A stretch of DNA of 64,000 bases from Eupeodes corollae. Lineage: Eukaryota > Arthropoda > Insecta > Diptera > Syrphidae. The notes beneath the pieces were generated by a model. It was not told the DNA's origin and did no database searches. It saw only the letters and a program-made list of their open reading frames with translations. Made by a program: the position numbers and the translations under genes. Shown here piece after piece: positions 27,601-39,600 of the stretch; positions within the stretch are counted from its first letter, which is position 1, and every line of letters starts with the position of its first letter. The stretch is from contig NC_079147.1 in the NCBI RefSeq assembly GCF_945859685.1, forward strand, positions 265,040,572-265,104,571, written 5' to 3'.

Positions 27601-30600
27601 AAGTTTCTTTTGCATTTATCGCATCGTATTTTATTGCGATGATTAGTGCGTAGGACTGCTATACCAGAGGTGGTTCCCTGCCTGTGCTTTCTTAAGTTTT
27701 TTTTTCACGGATGCTGCCTTCAAAACCCTCCAAAAGTAATTCTTGATTCTTGAATAATCCGCTTGGATTAAGCTTAAAACTGTCGGTCTGTCTTTGTAAT
27801 GCAAAAGGCCCTATTTGGCAGACAGAATTTATTTTATATTCTGTTAAAAGTGAACCTTGTTTATAATTTACAAAAATAAAATAAGCACAAAGTTGGCATT
27901 ATTTCAAAATGGCCGTATTTCATGGCAGCACCTTTACAAAGTTGTTTTATAAATTAGCGAATCACAGACCATCTTTCAAGGAGTGATCACGTATTTGACA
28001 TAGCCAAAAATGCTGCTTCCGTAAATCGAGTACAATTCTCATATCTGGACACGTAAGGTGTCCATATAACTCACTCAAAACTGAAAACTTTTGAAAATTT
28101 CTAGCACCGAGTTAATTTTCATATTTAATTTTATTTAACTACTATTTTGGTGAAATAGGTATATGTGAAATGGTGTGTTACATTCTTTCTCTTAGACAAT
28201 GGAAGCTTCTGATAGCAGTTTGACGATTGTTCTAAGGTAAATACTTTTTGAAATTCTGAAGTGTAAAAAAATGTATTCCTTGTACTATTAGCAATGCTTG
28301 TCAGTTTATCCTTGAGACTAATTTTCGAAATACTATTAATTTAATGTATCCCCATTAAAAAAATATAGCTATTCACCTCATTTCCCTATAAAACATTAAA
28401 GAACAACATAATGAATGATTATAAATATAGGTAAACATAACTTCGTACAGAGTTACTTTTTCAGCTACACAATACGAATGTAGACTGTTTTGTTCGGGTT
28501 GATATTTTTAACTCATTTCATTTCAATGTTCAAACATTCAAAATCAATGTGCATCAGATTTCTTTCGATGCCATGAATTCGAAAACAGAATTGTATGTTT
28601 TCAATATTGATAAAGTGGTACCCGTTGCATGAAGGTAAGTGCGTTGGACTGTCATGCGAGAGGACTTGGGTTCGATCCCTGCCTGTGCCACCTAAAAGTT
28701 TTATTCACAGGTACTGCCTTTTGCGAATAATTGACAAATTCTCCAAGAGTAATATTCTTGTCATGAAAAGTGCTTTCTCAAATTAGCCGTTCGGATTCAG
28801 CTTAAAACTGGCAACAGTACTCGCAAACAGGAAAGGTTGAGAGTTGTAAGTCACTAGGCCTTAGTTTTCAACAAACTGTTGCCTACCCAATATTAATATG
28901 GAGTAAATTATTATCACAAACTGTGTTCCCACAACCTCGAACTAGATATATTTTTTAGCAGCTGAATTTAACAATATTAAATATTAATGTAATAATAATC
29001 AAGGTCATAAGACACACTTGTCAACCTAACTTAATTTCGTACTACATTTATTTTCTGAATAGCGTTAATTAAATATACGAACTGATATTTATGAAACATG
29101 TTTTCTTAAAAAAAAAACTAGCTAATTTGTTTAAATATTTAGTATCAACATTTCATTTTACAATTTTTCTTGAGCAATTATACTGTTATTCAGAATTTTC
29201 GAAGAACTAGCTTGATGTGCTATTTGTTTTGAAACGACACCTGAAGTAATACAATTTTTAATAAGTACACTAAACTGATATACGCGTGACAAACTGATCA
29301 CATTACGGCAAATATTACCTTTAAAATGTATTGTTAGTCAATTTTCAAAAATATACAATTGCAAAGTAATTGTTAATATTATATTGAAAAGGAAATCCAT
29401 AAACATACAATGAACGTTATTACAGTTTGACTTAATTATACCTTCTGTATATCAATCTTTTATGGATTTAAAACGAAGCAAACTTTTTGTGTTGCAAATT
29501 TTCAATTTATAATTTAGTAGTATTACGTTGACTCATGTTCCTTTTGTTTAAATATTTACGCGATTTTTATTTTGCTATATTTTTTCAAATTTAAATTTGT
29601 TTATCTTTTTTTGAACAGGGCCTAGAACATTTGATGTACAACTTGGGACTTGGAGAACTTGAATTTAGTCCAACTCATACAATTGAAGAACATCATCCAA
29701 ATGGCTATAAAATACCAGACTTTATTAGCAATCATGATTATAATAGTTTAATTGAAGAAGAATCACTTACTCCACCTTTGATGGAGGAAGAAGATGTTCG
29801 AGTTGTTACTGAAGGAACTATTCGAAAGGATGCTATGGTAGCGCCAAGAATTCAAGGAACTAAAAACACTTTAACTGCTGCACAAGTGACAGATGAAAAG
29901 AGTGGTATCGATAATGATGATAATAATTTATCTAAGAATAATATGAACTTTAGGGAAATGCATGATCCACTGCACAGACATCCGAGGGACCATGGTAAGT
30001 TTGAGTTACATTTCTATAAAATTTTCAAGAAACCTTGAACTTTCTGATAATTTATTTTTAAGTCTATTCGACATAATAGAATCTTCAATGACATTTAAAA
30101 ATTTGAATGCATCATTTGAAACTATAACTCAAAAGTCACACATTTTTAATGACAATGATTTAAACGACTTTTATTGAGCTAACCTTTTATTTCTTGATCA
30201 ATACTTTTTATTTTCTATTATTACAAGAAAATGAAAAGAAAAATTAGTAAATCATGTTGTATTATCATAACAATACACTCGTACATCAAATGCGTACTAT
30301 AAACATTGCCACGAGACTAATCATAACGCTCGCTCTTCCATTGACGAGTTCAATAATATGTACAACAAAAAAGTAGATAAATTTGCATTTCCATCATTTG
30401 CGCCAACAATAATAATAAATTGATGCTTAAATTATTTTTAAATTAGAAACATAATTTTTATTTTTTGTTGTTGTTTGTTTGTCCGATCTTATCAATTGAC
30501 GAATAATAAAGTTTACCTTGAACTTTAGGTAATTATACTTACCCTTGTGTCAATGTTGAAGGTTAGTTGTTAGTGTAATTGCAAACTCATCATCTCTGAA

Positions 30601-33600
30601 GGTTGGACTTGGAATTAAATTAGTACCATATAAATACAAGAAGAAGAACTTTTACTTTTTTTTGTCAAACAAAGTTCATGTGTACATTAAAAATTATTTG
30701 AAGGAGTAAATTGGCTTTTTTATAGTCAATGGCAGATATGTTCTTTTTTAAGATATTTCTCAAGAAATAGTAATTTACTTTTTCTTAAAATAATTTTTCC
30801 ATTGAATGAACATGTGAACTCTGCTTCAACTAAGCTAATGAGCTTACAACAATTTTCTTTGATAGATTAGAGGAAAAGCATAAGAAGCTTGGTTCTTAAA
30901 GAATAATCACATAAAGAATTATGTAAATTGTCTTATGATAACTCATCAAAATGGATTCACAAAAACATCGTGATTATTTTCCAACCGAAAAATGAGAAGA
31001 AAAAAGGTCAAAGTGAATTCTTGAAATTTTGATATTGTAAAAATATGCTTCTGACAAATTATAAGAGTAGCTAAGTACTCGTATAATTGAAAACATTTAT
31101 TTTTTTCGTTGAACATCTGCGCTATTTTTTTCCAACCATTTTCTTTAAGTTTGAAAGTTAAGACTAATGTTGGTGTTTTATAAAAACGTCCTTCGTTACT
31201 ATTATATACTTGTATATATTTTAAATGAAAAGTTATTTATTTATACTCAAGTATTTTTTGAATAATTTTTTAAGTCGATATTTTTTTTAACTTCCCATAG
31301 GAAGATATTGTAATGGGTCCGATTTGTCAAATTGAAAATTTTGACATTTCTCGACGTTTCAAGGTCCCTAGAGTCGAAAAAAAAAAGATTTTTAGAAAAA
31401 TGTCTGTGCGTGTGTACGTACGTTCGCGACGTTTTTTCGTCGTCCATAGCTCAAGAACCAGAAGAGATATCGATTTCAAATAAATTTTATTATACAGATA
31501 ATAAGACAGTAAGATGCAGAAAGGGCTCTCAAAAAAATTGCGTGGGTGGTTTTTTTACCATAGCAGTTTGAAAAATAAGTGAACATTTTAGTTAACCCTA
31601 AATATCTTACGAACAAAAAACGCTAGAGACTTGAATTAAATTTTATATAATATATTGTAACGTGGTATCCAAGAAGTATATTTTTTGAAAAAAATCCATT
31701 TCACTTCTTTTTTTTAAATCAAAAAAACTAACAAAAACAAAATTTGTCACCTCCAAAATTTTACGACTGAAATATGATTTCATCTCCAAAACAATTTTGT
31801 GCGACAAAGAATAATGTTTTTGACATCTGATAAAATTTTGAGAAAAATCGAATTGACAGTAAAAAATAAAAATCTAAAAAAAAACATTACTCAAAGTTGG
31901 TAAAAAGTGAATATGGATTCAAATATCTTTTCAAAACCTTGAAATTTAGGCTTCAAACTTATTTTATCTTATAAGAAATATTGTTTTCAACATTCTGAAA
32001 AATGTTAAGAAAAATCGAATAGACAGTTATTTACAAAAAATAAAAACCTAAAAAAATTTTAAAAAAGTTGGTAAAAATTGATTTTCGACTCAAATATCTT
32101 TTCAAAAATTGTAGATATTGGCTTTAAACTACTTTTACCTTTTAAAAAAAATTGTTGTTAACATTCAGTAAAATTATGAAAAAAAAATCGAATTGACAGT
32201 TTTTGTACAAAAAATTAAAAACATAAAAAAATTTAACAAAAATTGGTAAAAATTTACTTTCGACTCAAATAGCATTTCAAAAATTGAAAATATTGGATTC
32301 AAACTTATTTTATTTCGCAGAAAATATTGTTTTGGATATTCAGTATTTTTTATATAAAAATCCAACAGTCCGTTTTTTCATAAAAAATAGTACTCAAATT
32401 TGGTAAAAATTGATACGAGTACATTTAGACAAACTGTTAATCAAGACAAATCGACAGACGGGGTGGGAAGTTATCAGTGTGGGTCGCATCCCAGCCTCTT
32501 TTTTGATTCTAATTTTAGTATTATTTCCAATTTTTTGTTGGTTTATAATTTTCACATCAGTTCACATAACATTGTTCCTATAACAATATATTTGTAAATG
32601 TGTAATAGTTTTTGGTCAAAAATATGCAACATTGTCGTGCTTTTTTTTTAAAACAATTAATCATTGCAGTGAATTAGCCGAAATACTTTCGTTTTTTTAT
32701 TATCGAGCAAATTTCGAGAAAAAAGGTTAGAAAATAAGTAGTTTCGTCACAAAAATGTAGTCCTTTCTTGTTATTTTAATTTTGCGAATTTTCTAGGTTG
32801 TCACAATTAGAACTTAAATTGACATTACACTTTATTTTGAGGACACATAATTTGCTGTTGTCAACGGTTTTAGATTGAAAGATGAACAGATATTTTAACA
32901 GCTTTTTTTAAATTTGTGATACTTTCAATGTTATCGGGTCGTAACGCTGTATTTTAAAATACTGTATGGTCAAAATTCTGTATGATCCTGTACGATACTC
33001 TATGGTCATCATACTGTATGGTTAATATGAGGGGCGTCTTTAGACTTTTGGGGACCCTGGCCCCAATAGAATTTGGGGGCCAAACAAAGTAGGTATAACA
33101 TACATTTTTGTAATTCTTTAGGTTAAAAAAATCATTTTAAAATTAATTTGTGTTTTTTTTTTTACATATTTTTACTAGAACTAAAAAAAAACATGAAACA
33201 GATTTTTTTTCTACTTTTAAAATTTTTATAATTTACCTTCAATAGTTAAACATTTTTCTTTATAGTTGATTTTGTATTAATTTAATTATTGTGTTTTTGG
33301 TTAATTTCTAATGTTTTTATAATTTTTTTTTTTAATTTGATGTAAATTGCAGTAATTTATTTTCAATTGATAAAATTAACAAGCTGTTTAGTCTATCTTG
33401 TAGCATTGTGCTTCGAAGTTAATTTTTTATCCGGTTCAATTTTGAAAATGAACGCTCTACACTGTAGTTTGAAACCAACAAAGATAAAAAAATTCTATAG
33501 GCAATTCTTACATTTAGAAATGTGTTCAATTTCATTCACTGAAATAAGACTGTACAATTTTGATATTGTAGTAAGATCTCCATTTGCAAAGCATTTCTAA

Positions 33601-36600
33601 CTCAAGTTCATCTGCATTAACATCTCTATGGTTTTTTGAAAACTGTTCGCAAGAATTTTTCAACTCAACTGAAGTCAAATATTGCAATCGACAAAAAAGC
33701 CAAACAATATTTATTTCTTGATTGCAATTGGATCGTATTTTTAATTGCAAAGTAATAGTTGCAATAATTGGTTGTTATTTTAAACTTTTCTTTTCCAATT
33801 TGCTGGACGGAAGGTGCAGGACCATCAAAATATGTGGCACGCGAACTTTGTACTATTTTTCGTTGCAATAAGTCTTTATGATTAGCATCCGGATTCTGAA
33901 TTTTGGCACACGCTTCAAATTAATCAAAATTCTCCCTTATATCATTTATGAAAGAACAAAGCAAATTGGCAGAAACGTCAATCGTTATTGTTTCTTTTTG
34001 AAGGCTTTGATGGTTTTATGAATTCTTTCTAATACTGTGCTCAAATTTCTGTGGAAATGAGGAACTCCAGTTTTGACATTTTCTTAGACATTCTTACCGC
34101 TTCGATTTTTGTGTCTGGAGCTTGCTCTGGATCTCTAGAGATAGATGTCAAGGCTTCAGTATTTTGCTTATAACCATGATGGAGCGCGTTAACTGCATCA
34201 GCTCGTGCAGACCATCTAGTTCCGAAAGGTTTTTAAGAACTCTATTTGAATCTAAACATATACATTCAATTTATTTAAGCGATGGGTAGAAGCAGAAAAT
34301 CAGTTTTATATTTTTTGTTAAACCACTTGAAAAAAACTTTTTGCTTCTTGCACACAACCAGTCGCATGAAAGCCTACTAAGTTAGGAGAATGTCTGTCAA
34401 GGTATAAAGGTAGCAAATTCGCACTTCTCCTTTAATTTTCTTGCAAACCAGAATATTTTCCCGACATATTAGACGCATTATCATAGCTTTGTCCTCTACA
34501 ATCCTCTAATGAAATACCATCATTTTCCAGAAATGTCAAGGTTGTGTCAGCCAAATATTCAGATTTATGCTCTTGAATAGGTATATATTTTAGGAACTTT
34601 TCGATGGGAACAAAATTTTTAACATACCGAATTACCAAAGTCAACTGGTCGATATGAGAAAGGTCGGGTTTACAGCCAACATTTGGGGACAAATATTTTG
34701 CCGATCTAATTTCACCTAAAATTTTCATTAGGACTTGTTTGGAAATGAGAAAGAGAAAATAAAAAGAAGATATAATTTATATTATTGTTTTTGCGCATTT
34801 TTTTACATTTTCAAAACGAGTTTCATTTTTTAGCCTTATATACAGCATTTTGAAATACAGAATTTTGAGATACAGCATTTTGAGATACAGTATTTTGATC
34901 CATACAGTATTTCGACCCCAATCCACTTTTACGTCTAACGACCTACTACCGAGTAGTTTTATAATTTAGTTAATTCTGACGAATTCATTAAATTATTTAT
35001 TAGATAACTATTTGAATACTAACTATTTTAATAAATCAAAAAAACCTTGCTTTACTACATTTTTTTTGAAAATTGTAAGAGTGGTTTTATTTTAAAAATT
35101 ATATAACATTTTTCAGTTTTAGTTTAAAAATATTTGTAGTATGCAGTACTTAAGAACTTATTAACGTACGTTTTGCATTTCATATTCGACTAAAAATATT
35201 GACCTGCTTTTAAAAAAAAATAATATTTTTTTAAAACCCCAAATTTGACATTATTTGATTATCAAATACACAGGGTTGTCCATTTTGGGGTTTAAAAAGT
35301 AAATGAAAATAAAACACATATAAAATGTTTATTATAAAGCTTGCACGTTTACATTGTGTGTGAAAGACTACATCATTTTAATCAACACTACGTGAACTGT
35401 TGCAAGCAATCCTTTTGAGGTAATTTTCGACCACTTTTTGGCACATATTGAGCGGTATCGCAGCCATAACTTGACAAATGGTGGTTTTTAAGTACGTAAA
35501 CGTTAAAAAAATATTTGTATAAACACGGTTCCTTGCGTAGTCCCACAATAAATAAGTTCAGCGTTGTCAAATTGCATGATCTTGGTGGCCACGATGAGAA
35601 ATTACGCGGCCAAGAAATGTCTCTTGCAATAAAGCCATATTCGTTCGAGTTGTGTTGAAACCGTCTTGTTGAAACCACATATTCTTCAAATCGTATTCAT
35701 CAACAGCAGACAAAAGCAAGTCGGTCATCGTATGACCATAATGCTCCGAATTAACAGTGACAGTCGTTCCATCATCGTTTTCGAAGAATTAAGGTCCAAT
35801 CACACCTCCAAAGATAGCACCAAACAGTGGCTTTTTGTGGATGTAATGGCCTCTCTATAATTACTTGAGGATTCTCAGAACCGAAATACGAAAATTTTGT
35901 TTCTTAACATACCCACCGAGTGAGAAATGTGGTTCGTACCTGAAGAAAATTGTGTTTGAAAAATCGCCGTCCACTGCCTCTTGTTCAAGCACCTATTCGA
36001 CATATCTAAGACGTACGTTGTGAATGGTCAGCTGGTTTCTGTTGTTGTATACACTTTATATGGATGAAGGTGTAGTTCTATTATAATAGTCAATGTCAAA
36101 TTCCAGCCTCATACTTTTGAAACCACAAAATGGGTATTGTTTCTATATTGTCAATTCGGCGGCTTCAGTAAGTTATGATCGTCTCCTTAAAATACAGCAA
36201 ATCGAGACAACCACCAATTAGGCGTGAATGCACGTCAAAATGGCTTTCTAATTATATGCGACTCATCACTTTTGGAACGGGGACGAAAGCCCATACAAAA
36301 ATGCCCATTCTTCTTTCTGATACTTTTAATTTTAACTACCTACGGAATAGTTTTATAATTTGCTTAATGCTGACAAATTAATTAAATTATATATTAGATA
36401 ACCATTTGAATGGAAAGAAAAGACTTCTGTTTTCAACTTTTTACAAGGAATATTGAATAGAAAAAAGGAGTTGTTCTACTATGACTCTAAATGACTCGAA
36501 TAAATTACAAAAGAGGAGTTCAATGTTTTAGCAATATCGCGTCGTATATTCATTTCCAAGTTATCAATAATTTATCTGCGCCGACAATAAATTTCAAATA

Positions 36601-39600
36601 ACTCAACACCAAATTGTCGAGTGGTATCAAATGTTACGATATTGGAGCGTTCACTATTCACAACCATATTATGCGATATAATGCGCTCACCAAAAGTTTC
36701 CCTTAATTAATTGATTGTTTCGTTGCGTCGCGCGAATCAAATCATTATTTTGGTATTAAATTTGCAAGATTTGCAAAGATTTTTCAGAAGTAAGATCATT
36801 AGAAAATGACAAACCAAACTTAGCATATTCACGTGAGAGCTGTCAAAGAGATGACCAACTCTGCAAAATTATATTTAAACGTTCTAGCTATTTCTTTTAT
36901 TTTAGATGTCTCTTTAAAAATGTTATGAATTACGAAAATTTTTAAAAAATAATGCTCGAAAATACCATACTTTAAGTGAAACCATCACAAAATAAGAAGT
37001 GTGAGCACTTTCCCACCAATAATGTTTTCTAAAATAGCACTCAAACTTTTCTTATTTTTATGTTTCATTCTACAAACAAAATAGGTACTCGAATTTAATA
37101 TTAAAAGCAGAACAGAATTTGCAGTGCAATCATTAATACGTAAATTATTAAGATTTCTAAAAACAAATTAAAAAGAAAACATGATCTGGGGTGGAATCGG
37201 CTAAGGTGGTTGTTGATAAATTACAGTCAAAATAATCGAATTTGATCTATGTATGATAATTAAATAGATACCTAAAAAGCTGTCACAACAAAAGTTGGAG
37301 TCATTTTCCAACAAATGTGTCGTTTCTGAAAAGTAAGGAAACATGACAAGTAGATTTTTAAAATTTGTTTTTGTTTGAAAATAAAAAAGCCGATATTTAA
37401 ATAACCGATGAAATTTTTGACAACTTCCGACAAGAAAATCGCTGTGTTCTAAAGTTTAACAAACGACCATGGCATCAATATAGTAAATTCTTAAACATTT
37501 GATTGACACAACCATCTGATAAATAAATACCTACACCTATGTGGGTATATAAATTTTATTAAATATTGTCATCGGTTCTCAAAAACTGACATGTCTATGT
37601 CAATATGATAATAGATCACTTATCATCTATCAATTCCACATAAAAGTAACGTGTTAATTTGTTTTTATCTTTAGATCTTGGGTCCATATAACATATGGAT
37701 AGAAGTGTTTTAATAATTTATTATAAATTCTACACTTTGAATATGCGGGTGTAGTCTTCCGATAGAAGTTCTTCCTGATTTTATTATATTTTGCTGCGTC
37801 TAATTAAAAGAAGGTATGTGGGTTAGAAAATGCATAGATATTATCTTTTTTGCGTAGCTTCGCAAATAATTTTTGTCTCCCGGAAACTTGTATACAAAAA
37901 ATTGTACATAATTATGGCTTGATTGGTAATCTATGTTTTCTAATTAGGCCCAGTCTACACTAAACAAAATTTAATAAAACAAAAATTGAATCTAATAAGA
38001 AAAATAAAAAACAACAACAAAAAGAAATCTAACCAAAAGACGATGTGAATGAATGCGATGACGAAAAAGTTTAATAATATTCTAGTCACGGTATTGTTTT
38101 GTTGTTCGTGCGTGACGATGCTTGTGGTATTGTTATTATTATTATTTTGTTTTAAACAAAATTAAACAAATTTAAATATTATAGATATGGGTAGTAAATA
38201 ATAATTGTATTTTATTTTTTTTATTTTTCTTTCAGCTGAGCATTCTAACTCAAACGTGTGCCTTTCACCGAAGTCATTACTCCGACTTGTCATCGATCAT
38301 GATGATCTTCACAAAAAGAAGCTTTACAAAACATTGAATTCAGATGGAACGAGTGACAATACTCATCATAATCATGATGATCATGATTTTGAACATGAAT
38401 ACAATGAATTTATAAATACTGTCAAACTTACACCTGTTGGATTTATGAAGCTTTGTCCGGCTTTGTTGGCGCAAATTGATCAGCAAGTCTGTGTTCAGCC
38501 AGTTTCATTGTCAAACATGCAAGATAAAGATGATTTTCTTTTGAATGGTGAGCCTTAGAATTTAAACAAAAACTTCAATCACGAAAAAGTGACTTAAGTT
38601 CATATTAACCTCACAAATTTTTAAGAAATTTATAGTTAAGAGCGTAGCATTTCAAAAGTTTTCAAATTTCTAAATACACTGATTTTTTTTTATTCAAAAA
38701 CGATGCATCTGAACTCGTCTAAACAGTGACAGTTCGTGAAAATAAAAACAAAGCAAACAAGCTTTAATTTTGCGAAAGGAGCTTATACTTTCAAATGTCA
38801 GAAATTTTGAATAATGATATAAATTTAGGAAATTACTTAAAGTTGAAGCAGGCATTTCTTAATTTAAACTTTAATACATTTTTACAGCACAGTCAGATGC
38901 TAAAATGGTTTACAATTTAAAAATCAACCTATAAGATTCGTAACTTAGTAAAACGGTTTGACATTTTGTCTCAATGTTCTTAATTCTGTGATTTAAGACA
39001 TTTAAGTTGACCCAACTTTAAACTTTAATTTCAATGTTTTCACTACAAACCTTTTCCCCTTAAAAATACTTGGATACAAATTTATTCTATCTAATGGGTT
39101 TATACGTATTCTTAATTTGACATCATTTAGTAGATAATTAAGTTAGACTATTTCAAGGCTGAATTTAGGAAAAACTAATGGAAAGTAACTTTCCTAGAAA
39201 ATGCATCTTTAAGATGATGACAAGTCAGTGAAGCAACGAAAGTAAACACATATAAAATAAAATAAATCAGTTCTAAATATTGACAAAATACGCGGCAAAT
39301 TATGATCAAAAATTTGAAGATCTTTTCGCTAAATTCGCTAAATTTTATTTTCTTATTAAGTTCATAGCTTTTTATACATTTTTTCGAAACTTTTTTCATT
39401 ATCTTAGTAATAATGTTCAAATTTGTCTTTTTTCCATTCCAGCTTGGATCTATGCTTCAGGATCGATCTTCATTCTGTCAGCTTGTGGACTTCTTGGAAT
39501 TCTCATAGTACCATTGATGAAAACGATTGCCTATCAGGAGATTCTTAAATTTTTGGTTGCCGTTGCTGTTGGCACTCTCAGTGGAGATGCTCTGATGCAT

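Noticed and set aside
29962..30177. 71-codon open frame overlapping the end of ZIP exon 2
   Set aside because: It is out of the ZIP frame and crosses the exon 2 donor into the intron; no domain.
33045..33070. GGCCCCAATAGAATTTGGGGGCC palindrome-like run as a terminator or hairpin RNA
   Set aside because: Lies inside the hAT relic near its end; probably part of the element rather than a functional hairpin.
39280..39442. N-terminal extension of the exon 4 frame
   Set aside because: AT-rich Phe/Lys-rich translation, ended by a clear polypyrimidine tract and AG; exon 3 joins in phase at 39443.
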